The notes below the pieces were generated by a model. It had not been told where the DNA came from. It searched no databases and saw nothing but the letters and a program-made list of their open reading frames with translations. Positions 8,994 to 17,233 of a stretch of DNA of 64,000 nt are shown one piece after another. The position numbers and the translations under genes are program-made. This DNA is from CAWBRT01 sp963814745 (GTDB lineage Bacteria > Acidobacteriota > Terriglobia > Terriglobales > Acidobacteriaceae): the NCBI GenBank assembly GCA_963814745.1, contig CAWFEA010000028.1, forward strand, positions 8,652 through 72,651. The letters are read 5' to 3'. The number at the start of each line of letters is the position of its first letter. Position 1 is the first letter of the stretch.

Positions 8994-9026
8994 TGCAAAA
9001 CAACGCCCGCCGGGCAAGGCGGGCGT
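8994..9026 (-). terminator. Intrinsic terminator of tRNA-Thr
   Basis: On the minus strand, a perfect 9-bp stem ACGCCCGCC/GGCGGGCGT (9026-9018 and 9011-9003) with a six-base loop is followed by TGTTTTGC. It lies about 24 bases past the tRNA 3' end. Confidence 0.65.
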
Positions 9027-9049
9027 GTTGCAGATGCTCAAGAAGTTAC

Positions 9050-9125
9050 TGGAGCCGACGATCGGACTTGAACCGATGACCTGTCGATTACGAATCGACT
9101 GCTCTACCAACTGAGCTACGTCGGC
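9050..9125 (-). tRNA. tRNA-Thr (anticodon CGT), CCA encoded
   Basis: The minus strand folds as a full cloverleaf. The acceptor stem is GCCGACG/CGTCGGC, the D-arm AGCTCAGTTGGTAGAGC, and the anticodon stem GTCGA with loop TTCGTAA and anticodon CGT (reads ACG, threonine). The T-arm is ATCGGTTCAAGTCCGAT, followed by discriminator T and an encoded CCA. Its 3' end faces the broken integrase gene, the common geometry for tRNA-borne attachment sites. A 195-base gap (9126-9320) with nothing recognised lies on its other side. Confidence 0.97.
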
Positions 9126-9320
9126 CGACCAGTTGATTCTAAATAAGCCCGACATTTCCGTCAAAAATTTTGTCCAACGAATCCCACCAGCAGGCAGAGC
9201 CAGTCGCTGCGAACATCAAGCGCCGCGCCGTTTCCTGTTCTCCGGCAAGCGATCAAGACGTCCGATGTATCCAGACGCGCATGACATCCATGGCACTGAT
9301 CGTAATGGTAAGCTAGCGGC

Positions 9321-10094
9321 ATGTGGCGCCTTAGACATTTCTTAACCCTTGCGATCATCGCTATCTGTGGTCTTGCATCTCCTCTGTATGCGCAGGAGGC
9401 GCTCCCGGCTGGGACCGTCATCGCCATCGTGCTCGACCGGGCGCTCGATTCCGGCAAGAGCAAGCCCGGGCAGCGCATCGTCGCGCGCGTCGCACAAGCA
9501 GTTCCACTGGATGGCCAACGCATGATCCCGTTGCGGTCCAAGGTGTTCGGAGAAATCACGGTGGTGGAAAATGCTCTGGGCCACGCCAGACTCGGTCTGC
9601 GCTTCGACCGGCTCGAGCTTGGCAAAACCGAGATCGCGATCAGCACCAAGCTGCGGGCGCTGGCCTCTGCCCTGGAGGTCAACAGCGCCGAGACGTCATT
9701 TATCATCAGCGATGCAAACGTTAGCGGTGCTGAAACCGCGGTTCAGATCGGCGGTCGCACCATCGTCTATCGGGGCGCCGGCACGGTCGAGAACGAGAAA
9801 GGCGAAGTGGTTGGCAAGCCCGTTCGTGGCGGCGTTCTGGGCATAGTCGAGAATCGCCCGGACTCTCAGTGTGAAGGGATTCCCGTGAATAAATCCCCGC
9901 AGGCGATCTGGCTCTTCCCGCCGGATGCCTGTGGCGTATACGGATTCCGGAATCTTTCCTTCGAGAATGGAAGCGATGAGAAGCCGGAGATTCTCTTCGT
10001 CAAGAAAAACAAGAAGGAATGGAATTTTACGAAGATAGACTTTCCGGCAGGTTCGGCATTGTTGCTCGCCGTCACCGTGCCACCCGGTCACTGA
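9321..10094 (+). CDS. Secreted protein of unknown function
   Basis: A 257-residue protein with a clear signal peptide (HFLTLAIIAICGLASPLYAQ, cleavage after YAQ or nearby). The next segment, LPAGTVIAIVLDRALDSGKSKPGQRIVARVAQAVPLDGQRMIPLRSKVFGEI, resembles the beta-rich block seen in many acidobacterial secreted proteins and loosely the VirB10/TrbI barrel. No catalytic motif was recognised. Two cysteines (CEG and DACG) in the C-terminal half could form a disulfide. It is monocistronic: tRNA-Thr lies upstream on the other strand and a terminator hairpin follows 45 bases after the stop. Confidence 0.75.
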   Translation: MWRLRHFLTLAIIAICGLASPLYAQEALPAGTVIAIVLDRALDSGKSKPGQRIVARVAQAVPLDGQRMIPLRSKVFGEITVVENALGHARLGLRFDRLELGKTEIAISTKLRALASALEVNSAETSFIISDANVSGAETAVQIGGRTIVYRGAGTVENEKGEVVGKPVRGGVLGIVENRPDSQCEGIPVNKSPQAIWLFPPDACGVYGFRNLSFENGSDEKPEILFVKKNKKEWNFTKIDFPAGSALLLAVTVPPGH

Positions 10095-10139
10095 ATCATC
10101 GCGGTGAATTCGGAGCAGCGCCGCAGCATCGCACAAACG

Positions 10140-10176
10140 AAAAGGCCGCCCGGCAACTGGGCGACCTTTTCTTTTT
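10140..10176 (+). terminator. Intrinsic terminator after the secreted protein gene
   Basis: AAAAGGCCGCCC pairs with GGGCGACCTTTT (one mismatch) across a seven-base loop, and CTTTTTC follows. The A-rich left arm means it may also work for the convergent gene ending at 10383. Confidence 0.7.
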
Positions 10177-10287
10177 CAAGGGAGAATAGTTCCAACGGAG
10201 GCTAAACCGTTAAAACTTTCTAGCAAAATCTTATGAGTCTAAGAAACTGAGTGTCAAGCAATTTTTCTCACACAAACCTATTTGTTT

Positions 10288-10371
10288 TCAATTACTTACG
10301 TAATTGATCAACAATTTCACCCGAGTGCAAGAAATCCCTTAGCGACGGGCTGCATTTATGTAAGTAATTGA
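10288..10371. repeat. AT-rich 15-bp inverted repeat in an intergenic gap
   Basis: TCAATTACTTACGTA at 10288-10302 is the inverse of TATGTAAGTAATTGA at 10357-10371, with one mismatch. The left arm is also part of a local palindrome CAATTAC-TTAC-GTAATTG. The segment is far richer in A/T than the surroundings. It lies between two convergent genes, so a promoter role is unlikely. Confidence 0.5.
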
Positions 10372-10382
10372 TAATTAAGAGG

Positions 10383-11507
10383 CTAATTCATTTTCGCAGG
10401 TTCAGCCTGATAAAGTCCACTTCCCTCGCCCCTGGGCTGCACCCAGCGGGGAAATAGCTTCGCCCCGAGAGGTCTTGAGAAGCCGAGTATCGCCCCGGTG
10501 CCGAGAGAAAAAACAAAAACGATGCCCGCCAGCGTGAACGCAGCAATCACCAGGCTCCCGATGTTGTCCTTCTTGCTCAGTCCGGTGTTTTCGTTCCAGG
10601 TGACTTCGGCTTGATAGTTGATCCGGGCCAGCAATGAATTCGCGTCCCGCGTTGCAATCGAACCGACGACCACTTTTACGATTGGTCCAGTCCTCTTCAC
10701 GACGAAAGAAGAATCGGGCAGCGGATTCGTCTTCTCCATGGCATCCATTCTTTCCATGGCAATCTGCGGCGTCGGATAGGCAATCAGCAGAAGTTTGGCG
10801 TCGGTGTCCGGCTGGGCAATTTTCCCGATGAGAATCTCCGGTTTGAGATTGAAGTCGATAAGGCTGTCCGCGATCGGCAGTCCCAGCGATGCGTAAGCGG
10901 CGGGTCCGAGCACGTATTTGGCGGAACCAGGCGCGATCTTATCCTTGGGCAAATAGTTGGGCAGCACCGGAAGATTTGCCGCCGGCCCTTTTACCTGCGG
11001 CAATGCCGCGGCCAGCTCGCGCAACTCGGATGCGCTCATGGCGGTGAGACGATCGAAACGGGCTTCCACCAGGACGGCGCCGCGGAAAAAGAGCACGCGG
11101 TCATTGTCGGAAGCAGCCAGGTTGCCAATTTGTTCGGCAATCGTGCCCGGTGCGCGGTAGAAGGTAAAAGCGCCGTAGGCTCCCGTGGCATCCTGAAAAC
11201 GGGCGGCGCGCACGCTGAGTTTACGATTGCCCTGGGTGTAGGTCGCGATCTCGTATCCGGTGAATCCGTACTCCCGTAGCGCGGCACTCTGGGCGTGATC
11301 GATGGTATCGGCATCGCTTCCCCTGCGCACGCTGCCGGAGATTTCCCATCCCGCAAACGCCGTTGGCAGAACCGAAAGATCCTGCTTCGAGGAATCCGCG
11401 GCGGCTTCATTGCTACGACCCGTGGCCGTTGCGGAGAGTGCCGGACTGGCGAAAATGGCTGGAGTCCCCGCGAGCGCAACCAGCAGGATGACAGCCAACA
11501 GTTTCAT
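10383..11507 (-). CDS. Secreted/membrane-anchored protein, DUF6599-like
   Basis: A 374-residue protein. It has an N-terminal signal peptide (MKLLAVILLVALAGTPAIFASPALS). The exported domain contains LPTAFAGWEISGSVR, AALREYGFTGYEIATYTQGNRKLSVRAARFQDATGAYGAFTFYR and a further repeat-like half. One membrane helix lies near the C terminus (IGSLVIAAFTLAGIVFVFSLGTGAI), with a short cytoplasmic tail. This architecture matches an acidobacterial family I associate with DUF6599; function unknown. I use the ATG at 11507 because the signal peptide begins there; an upstream in-frame start at 11567 would add 20 residues that look non-coding. It stands alone, convergent with the 9321 gene. Confidence 0.75.
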   Translation of the reverse strand: MKLLAVILLVALAGTPAIFASPALSATATGRSNEAAADSSKQDLSVLPTAFAGWEISGSVRRGSDADTIDHAQSAALREYGFTGYEIATYTQGNRKLSVRAARFQDATGAYGAFTFYRAPGTIAEQIGNLAASDNDRVLFFRGAVLVEARFDRLTAMSASELRELAAALPQVKGPAANLPVLPNYLPKDKIAPGSAKYVLGPAAYASLGLPIADSLIDFNLKPEILIGKIAQPDTDAKLLLIAYPTPQIAMERMDAMEKTNPLPDSSFVVKRTGPIVKVVVGSIATRDANSLLARINYQAEVTWNENTGLSKKDNIGSLVIAAFTLAGIVFVFSLGTGAILGFSRPLGAKLFPRWVQPRGEGSGLYQAEPAKMN

Positions 11508-11786
11508 GGAAAAATCCGAGAGCACCCGGCAGCCCTTCTCTCTAGCCGGACGAAAATCCGCCGGCAAGCCTATTTTAGAGCAGGCTCCCAGTGTCCGACA
11601 TTACATTGGATGAGCAAGAGGACAGATGAGCCCCCAAATCTCTAAGAGAAACATTCGCTGAGCAGAAGACCGGGGGCTGAGGGTCGGGGACTAACAGGTT
11701 GCGGAAAGCGCGCCGAAGCAACGAGCGAGGCGCTATGGAATGTGTGGAGCATAACAAGATCCGCTGACGTTTGAAAAATTAACCGC

Positions 11787-12665
11787 CTAAAGTTTCTTTT
11801 TGCGTTTCCTTGTCGCTCTCTTTTGTCGTGGAACTATCGAAGCCGCATAGGAGCGTAACTTAGATTTCCATAGTTTTGGGGGACGTTCCTCCTCCGATAA
11901 AGGTTCTACAGCAAAAGGATGAAGCTCATGCTCCACCCATCCCCGTTCGATAAGGCCATCTATTTCATCCGGAACCAGCAATCCGCTTTCGTGGCCAGTA
12001 ATGATTCGAGTGTCCCAATCTGCCCCGACCCCAACCGACATTTCCGCAAAGGCTTTTGCGTCGAAAATATCGTACAAAACCGTGTGTAATGGGTCTTTCC
12101 GCGAGAATTCAGAAAAAAGCAGCTTAGATACGGACTTTTCCCAACCACTACCGATGGAGTGGAAGCCGGTAACAGTCATGTCAGTAACGACGCCAGGGGA
12201 ATCAATGGTAAGGATGAAGGGCTTTCCACCTTGGTCAAATCCACTCACGATCAGTGCTGAATCGGGCATATAGGATTTGACCTCTCGCGCTATAGACTCA
12301 ACGAACGAGTTGATTTCAGCTCCTGAAATAGCGTGAATATACTCGGCGCGGGTCATTAGCCGAGGCGTCAAGTATTTGGCTTCTACGATTTCCTGAACCG
12401 CTTCCTGATATTCCTGCTCTAAAATGCCCTTTGTCGCGGCAACGTCGTTTCCGAGTTCCGGCTCTCGCGCTATGACTTTACCGAGGATTCTTGACGTTGC
12501 TTCTTCACTCCCAGAGAACATTATGACAAGACCGCCATTTCTAAGTGCAAACATCTTGCTGCTGTCGGAATCCCACTGAATTGTTTCCCCGTAAGACAAT
12601 GCCTTATCAGCCATACAAACGATGGCTTTTTCTTCTGCGGCTAGAGCAGATATGCAAACTGTCAT
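11787..12665 (-). CDS. Stand-alone proteasome-like Ntn hydrolase
   Basis: A 292-residue protein. After removal of Met1, Thr2 would be N-terminal (MTVCISALA...). The spacing of Thr2, Asp20 (CMADKALS), Lys37 (SSKMFAL) and Gly52 (IMFSGSEE) follows the proteasome beta/HslV active site (T1, D17, K33, G47). Later parts also fit: ALIVSGFDQGGKPFILTID and GFHSIGSGWEKSVSKLLF. It is longer than HslV or Anbu and ends in a very basic tail (RQKRATRKRKKKL). No ATPase partner or alpha subunit is adjacent. The gene is visibly more A/T-rich than its neighbours, suggesting transfer. It starts at ATG 12665 with GGAG eight bases upstream. Fold assignment is inference from motif spacing. Confidence 0.65.
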   Translation of the reverse strand: MTVCISALAAEEKAIVCMADKALSYGETIQWDSDSSKMFALRNGGLVIMFSGSEEATSRILGKVIAREPELGNDVAATKGILEQEYQEAVQEIVEAKYLTPRLMTRAEYIHAISGAEINSFVESIAREVKSYMPDSALIVSGFDQGGKPFILTIDSPGVVTDMTVTGFHSIGSGWEKSVSKLLFSEFSRKDPLHTVLYDIFDAKAFAEMSVGVGADWDTRIITGHESGLLVPDEIDGLIERGWVEHELHPFAVEPLSEEERPPKLWKSKLRSYAASIVPRQKRATRKRKKKL

Positions 12666-12757
12666 TTTCGATCTCCGGGGCCGAAGCGGAGGAGCATAAC
12701 CTTGCTACGCAAGGAGTTGCATCCCAATCTGCCCGAAAACTGTTTTTCAGCAACCTG

Positions 12758-14947
12758 CTAATCGCCCGCCTGCTCTTTGCCGCGCGCCGCCAGTTTCACC
12801 CCGCTCAGTCCGCTGACGTACTTGGTCACCCCCTTATAGAGGGCCTCGGCGATCTTCTGACGGTACTCGGGTGTCTGCAGCTTGCGGGCGTCCGTGGGAT
12901 TGCTGACGAAGGAGATCTCGGCGAGGATGGAGGGCATATTGGCTCCAATCAGCACGATGAAGGGCGCTTTCCTCACCCCGCGGTCGCGCAGCCCGTGATC
13001 CCGCAGCGCAAGATTCTGATAGAGCGACGCCTGCACGTCGGCCGCAAACTCGCGCGACTCTTCCATCTTGTCGCGCAGGGCAATCTTCTTTACGAGGTCC
13101 TGAAGCTCGTGAATCGACTTCTCCGAGACGGCATTCTCCCGGGCAGCGACTTCCAACGCGTCGGCCGACGAGGTGAAGTTCAGGTAATAGGTCTCGACCC
13201 CGCGAGCCCTGCGGTCGGCGCTTGAATTGGCGTGGATGGAGATGAACAGGTCGGCCCGCTGCTGATTGGCAATTGCCGTCCGCGTCTCCAGGGGAACGAA
13301 TGAGTCGTCTTCGCGAGTGTAGATTACTTCGGCGCCCAGACGCGCCTGCAGCAGGCGTCCCAGCCGGAGCGCTACGTCCAGCACCAGGTCTTTCTCCATC
13401 AATCCATTGGCGGCAACCGTCCCGGTATCGTGTCCGCCGTGGCCGGCATCGACGACGATGCGCCCTATCTTCAGCCCAAGCGCGCGGGTCAGCGAACGCT
13501 CGCCATCGGCGGTGGGCTGAGCGGCGTGCGCCTCAGTTGCCTTGCTCTTGCGCTGCTTTTCCAGTGGGCGCGGCGCAACCGCCTGGAAAGTGGGCTTGCT
13601 GGTGGGCCGCTGGGTCGCTCTCTGCTCCTGATTGGCATCGATGCCGTTGGCATCGCCCTTGGCGGCGGTGCCGTCCTCCGCCGGTTTGTTTTCCGGCGTT
13701 ACGGCGACAGCGGATTTTGCGGCCTCGGTCTTTGGCGAAATATCACCAGCCGGAACGACAGTGTTTGACTTTTCCGCAACCGCCTTTTCCGCAACCGTCT
13801 TCTTGGCTGTCGTCGCCGAAGCCAGGTTAGCGAAGGATTCCTTGTCGGCGGTGTTGGTGGCGGCGGTTACGGCATTGGCGCTTGCCTTGGGGCTGTTCTT
13901 TGCCGAGCCTGCGACCGCCGCTTTCGATATCTCGCCCGAAGTTTTTTGCGCCGCAGGCTCCTCCGCTGGCTTGCTTGGGGAAGTTTCCACCTTCGCCACC
14001 ACCGTCCCCTTCTGCGGGTTGCGGCCGTGTATGTCAATGATCAGGCGATAGGGATTAGGAAGCAAAAACGCCGAGTAATCGCTGACGTCATCGACGTCAA
14101 GCACCACCCGGGCCATGTCTCTCTGGTACTGGGCGACCCGGATCTTTCGCAGGAAGCCATCCGCCACGTCAAAGCTCTTGCCCACCAGTGACGGCGCCAG
14201 TTTGGTCTGGTGAAGGTCAAAGAAAATCCGGTCGGGGTTGGGAACCCGCCCGGCCTCGTACTTGACCTCGGCTTCCAGATCGATGGCGACACGAGTGTAG
14301 TCGGGAGTCGACCAGTAGCGGATGCCCGTCACCAGCGGCATCGCCGCCTTCACTTCCAGCATCTTTGTCTCTCGCGGCGGTTGGGGACGACGGCTCTTGC
14401 GGGCAGCTTCGGAATCGATTTGCTGGATGGCATCCTGAGCCTCCAGCGCCAGACGGTGCCGGGGATAACGCTTGAGAAACTCCTCGAACGCCGGCTTCGC
14501 CGCCTCCGGCTCCTCCAAGTCCTGCTGATAGATCTTTCCGATGGCAATCAAGGCGTCAAAGCGGTACTTGCTTCCGGGATACTCGCGCCGCAGGAATTCG
14601 TATTGCTTGATGGCATCGCGCAGAGCCTTTTCGTTATTGAAGGAACGGCCCTGCTCCACCAGCAACTCGGCGACCGCGGCCACGCTGGCGTCGGCTTTGG
14701 AACTGCCGGGCGACATGAAGTACACCCGCCGATAGGCATCGCTTACCTGCTGGTATTCGCGGCGCGTACGCTGCGGGGAAGGCTTGCCGTTCAAGGCCTC
14801 GCGCATGCGCTCGGCGGTCTCGAACTGGGTGCGAGCCAGTTGCCTGCCCTGTTGCGTGTCGCGCGCCAACGCACAGAGCGCACAGAGCACCACCGCGGCA
14901 CCGATCACTGCCTGGCGCGTCCGCCGATTTGAGAGAATCTGGGTCAT
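12758..14947 (-). CDS. N-acetylmuramoyl-L-alanine amidase with TPR and AMIN domains
   Basis: A 729-residue periplasmic cell-wall amidase. In order it has a signal peptide (VIGAAVVLCALCALA) and a tetratricopeptide-like helical region (residues about 35-175, YRRVYFMSPGSSKADASVAAVAELL and following). An AMIN domain follows (about 200-310, VTGIRYWSTPDYTRVAIDLEAEVKYE to PNPYRLIIDIHG), then a low-complexity Ala/Lys/Thr linker. A C-terminal Amidase_3 domain has the zinc ligands in VVDAGHGGHDTG, GLMEKDL and FISIHANS, and the catalytic Glu in ILAEISFVSN. It cuts the bond between MurNAc and L-Ala in murein, as in daughter-cell separation. A lytic transglycosylase gene lies 21 bases upstream, so the pair probably forms a murein-remodelling operon. 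Confidence 0.93.
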   Translation of the reverse strand: MTQILSNRRTRQAVIGAAVVLCALCALARDTQQGRQLARTQFETAERMREALNGKPSPQRTRREYQQVSDAYRRVYFMSPGSSKADASVAAVAELLVEQGRSFNNEKALRDAIKQYEFLRREYPGSKYRFDALIAIGKIYQQDLEEPEAAKPAFEEFLKRYPRHRLALEAQDAIQQIDSEAARKSRRPQPPRETKMLEVKAAMPLVTGIRYWSTPDYTRVAIDLEAEVKYEAGRVPNPDRIFFDLHQTKLAPSLVGKSFDVADGFLRKIRVAQYQRDMARVVLDVDDVSDYSAFLLPNPYRLIIDIHGRNPQKGTVVAKVETSPSKPAEEPAAQKTSGEISKAAVAGSAKNSPKASANAVTAATNTADKESFANLASATTAKKTVAEKAVAEKSNTVVPAGDISPKTEAAKSAVAVTPENKPAEDGTAAKGDANGIDANQEQRATQRPTSKPTFQAVAPRPLEKQRKSKATEAHAAQPTADGERSLTRALGLKIGRIVVDAGHGGHDTGTVAANGLMEKDLVLDVALRLGRLLQARLGAEVIYTREDDSFVPLETRTAIANQQRADLFISIHANSSADRRARGVETYYLNFTSSADALEVAARENAVSEKSIHELQDLVKKIALRDKMEESREFAADVQASLYQNLALRDHGLRDRGVRKAPFIVLIGANMPSILAEISFVSNPTDARKLQTPEYRQKIAEALYKGVTKYVSGLSGVKLAARGKEQAGD

Positions 14948-14968
14948 GAAATCGATGCGCCTGGTCCT

Positions 14969-15838
14969 CTAATCCACATTCGTAATGGTGAGCACACCGT
15001 GGGCGTCGCGCGAAATCCGAATCGGCGCCGACGAAGAAATCAGGGTGCTCGTCTGCCCGCTATAGAATCCCTTGAACCGACGCAGATATTGCAGCGTCTC
15101 CGCATATGGCGGGACTCCGTTATTGCGGTTCACTGCTTTCTCTCCCGCATTATAGGCCGCCAGGGTTAGGCCGACGTTGCCGCCAAAATTGTCCAGCAGC
15201 CGCTTCAGATGCTGAACTCCGGCGTCCACGTTTTGCCGTGGATCAAAGGGATTGCTGACATTGAACTTGCGCGCGGTGGCCGGCATCAACTGCATCAGTC
15301 CCATGGCCCCCTTGCGCGAAACCGCCGATGGGTTGAAGTTTGACTCAACCTTGATGACGGCCCGGACGAGGTTGGGATCGACGTGGTGCCGCGCGGCCGC
15401 GTCTTCGACAATGCGGTCGATCTCGGCGGGGCTCAAGCTTTCACTCGGCGGCTGACGGCTGGAATTCAGAGTGACCGCCGAAGGTTTCTCCGGCTTTCGC
15501 TCGGGCGCGGTTGCCACAAAAGTCTGCACCTCGACGGCGGCGACTCGCGCTCGCCGCAGCAAGCCCGAGGAAGGCGGCGGCAGAGGTTTCCAGCGCCGCT
15601 CCGTATTGCTCCAATACTCGTAAGCAGGCGGATTGCCCGCGAGCGACGGCGCCGCCGGCTTAGAGACGCCGGTCTCGTCGTTGACATATACCGTGCGCCC
15701 ATCTTCCTGGATCGAACGGATTTGCGCGGAAAGCGACGACAACAGCAAAATCACCGGCAGCGTACCTAGCAGCAACCTTGCCGGCATCCGGCGTCGCGCG
15801 ATCGTCACCGCGTTGAACGGGAAGGCGCGAGCCATCAT
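14969..15838 (-). CDS. Lytic murein transglycosylase, SLT family
   Basis: About 289 residues from the ATG at 15838. An N-terminal signal/anchor (LLLGTLPVILLLSSLSA) precedes a DUF4124-like strand (IRSIQEDGRTVYVNDETG) and a linker. The SLT domain covers roughly the last 130 residues. It contains VRAVIKVESNFNPSAVSRKGAMGLMQLMPATARKF with the catalytic Glu in VESNF, then NVDAGVQHLKRLLDNFGGNVGLTLAAYNAGE. It cleaves the MurNAc-GlcNAc bond with formation of 1,6-anhydro-MurNAc. Several starts are possible (15886, 15838, 15835, 15787) and none has a strong ribosome site. It is directly upstream of the amidase and likely cotranscribed. Confidence 0.9.
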   Translation of the reverse strand: MMARAFPFNAVTIARRRMPARLLLGTLPVILLLSSLSAQIRSIQEDGRTVYVNDETGVSKPAAPSLAGNPPAYEYWSNTERRWKPLPPPSSGLLRRARVAAVEVQTFVATAPERKPEKPSAVTLNSSRQPPSESLSPAEIDRIVEDAAARHHVDPNLVRAVIKVESNFNPSAVSRKGAMGLMQLMPATARKFNVSNPFDPRQNVDAGVQHLKRLLDNFGGNVGLTLAAYNAGEKAVNRNNGVPPYAETLQYLRRFKGFYSGQTSTLISSSAPIRISRDAHGVLTITNVD

Positions 15839-16142
15839 TCTTTCTATTGCGCCGGGTTGCGTGGACCACATACACGAGGTCGTCATGAGCCGTTACACTG
15901 CGTCCCAACACGCGCCAGCGGGCGCGTGCCGTGATCCCGCAGATCACCGAAAATACGACCGTGGCGGCTGCCAGCAGCCGACCGGAGTACAGGCATTTTA
16001 TGACGGTCAGGCAGGCAAGGCAATCAGTACTAGCACTGGGAATCTACTAAGTGAGGGGGTGAAAACGGGCAAAAAGATCAAGAAAACCCAAAGGTTAGCC
16101 GACGCGGCAAGCGTTGGTGCATGTACCAAAGAGGGTACAAAG

Positions 16143-16169
16143 GAAAAACGGCAGGTCTCGCCTGCCGTT
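16143..16169 (-). terminator. Terminator of rpsT
   Basis: On the minus strand AACGGCAGG and CCTGCCGTT form a perfect 9-bp stem with loop CGAGA, followed by TTTCC. It lies about 20 bases past the rpsT stop. The gap from 15887 to 16142 shows nothing further. Confidence 0.8.
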
Positions 16170-16187
16170 TGCCAAGCCGGGAAAGGG

Positions 16188-16457
16188 TTACTTGCTGGCA
16201 ACTGCTGCCACCCGCGCCGACAGACGGGCTTTGTAGCGCGAAGCGGTATTCTTGTGCACCACGCCCTTTTGCACGCTCTTGTCCAGAACTGAAGTTGCTG
16301 CGCGGAACTTGCTCTCAGCCGCCGCCTTGTCGCCCTTCTCCATGGCGCTCCGCAGTTCGCGTAACGCGGTGCGCAGACGAGACTTGTTGGCGCGGTTGGC
16401 CGCTGTGCGTTTTTCCGTTTGCCGGGTGCGCTTGAGCGCCGAAAAATGATTAGCCAT
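16188..16457 (-). CDS. rpsT: 30S ribosomal protein S20
   Basis: An 89-residue, strongly basic helical protein, full length for the family. It starts MANHFSALKRTRQTEKRTAANRANKSRLRT and ends HKNTASRYKARLSARVAAVA, typical of S20 (the VHKNTASRYKSRL box near the end). It binds 16S rRNA in the small subunit body. The ATG is preceded by GGAAGG. A promoter candidate lies about 90 bases upstream and a terminator follows, so it is probably transcribed alone. Confidence 0.98.
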   Translation of the reverse strand: MANHFSALKRTRQTEKRTAANRANKSRLRTALRELRSAMEKGDKAAAESKFRAATSVLDKSVQKGVVHKNTASRYKARLSARVAAVASK

Positions 16458-16550
16458 ACCTTCCAGTCACCCTCTAAGAAAATATTCCGGTCAGGCCCAC
16501 AGGCGTGTCCGCCCTTTCAACCGGCGGCAATGGCCATTGGCCGAACTTCG

Positions 16551-16580
16551 ATTGTACGGGAATTGCCGCTCCTCTTGCAA
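16551..16580 (-). promoter_or_regulatory. Promoter candidate of rpsT
   Basis: Minus-strand TTGCAA (16580-16575), an 18-base spacer, then TACAAT (16556-16551; five of six matches to the -10 consensus). The start would lie near 16543, giving a leader of about 85 bases. Confidence 0.5.
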
Positions 16581-16602
16581 TCCGGGAGGTGAATCGGCGG
16601 TG

Positions 16603-16690
16603 GGTCAATTTTGGTGAAGGTGCCCCAGGTTCCGCGCCGCTGAGCACTCCTTCGGGACGCGCCGTACCGCTTGGCAGGGCTGCGCCATGG
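16603..16690. repeat. Dispersed ~85-bp repeat, copy 1
   Basis: The segment from GGTCAATTTTGGTGAAGG through GTGCCCCAGGTTCCGCGCCG to CACTCCTTCGGGACGCGCC recurs with few changes at 62323-62405, 46 kb away. It lies in the 776-base gap between rpsT and phoH. That gap otherwise holds a hairpin at 16755-16779 and no visible gene. Confidence 0.7.
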
Positions 16691-16754
16691 TAGCGGGCGG
16701 CTCCTTTGGTTGTTCGGCGCTAACCTGGGAAATCGCCCATGTCAGCCCCAATCA

Positions 16755-16779
16755 CCCCAGCGAGCAAAGCTCGCCGGGG
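16755..16779. repeat. CCCC-hairpin element, copy 1
   Basis: CCCCAGCGAGC-AAA-GCTCGCCGGGG forms an 11-bp hairpin with one mismatch. A near-identical hairpin with a different loop is at 20378-20402, so this is a dispersed element rather than a gene-specific terminator. No T-run follows. Confidence 0.6.
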
Positions 16780-17233
16780 ACCCCGATTAGGGCAGGACGT
16801 GGGGCACCTGTCGCGCCGATAGGCAAAACGTGGGGGGATCGCCGGGACCATCGGAGAGGCAAAAATCGAGTAAAATTGTATGTGCATGCAGGCGTATCCG
16901 CCGCCTGATTCATCTAAAATTACAGATATCGACATACTCGGTGGGGAGCCCGGAGGCTGTACACGTTATCAAAGTTGTATCTTTTAACAAACAGTTTCAT
17001 TGACTGGAGGGAAGACTCAGGCTACTCTCTCGCCAGATGGGAGTGCTCCACGTCTTTGGGCGAGCATTTCGGATCGTCGTTGCCGGCCAGCCTGTTTCGT
17101 CCGCCGGTAAATCTCTTCGCGTCTCTTTCCCGTGCTTGCAAAGAATCTTCCTCATTCACTTTCAGAACCCATGGTCCGGCGGGCTGCGTCCGCACAACTG
17201 CGCGCATGCGCTTGAGGTGGTGATCGAGTCTCG

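Noticed and set aside
11787..12665. Annotation as a complete bacterial proteasome locus
   Set aside because: No alpha subunit, ATPase, Pup or HslU-like gene is in the neighbourhood; only a lone Ntn-type protein is supported.
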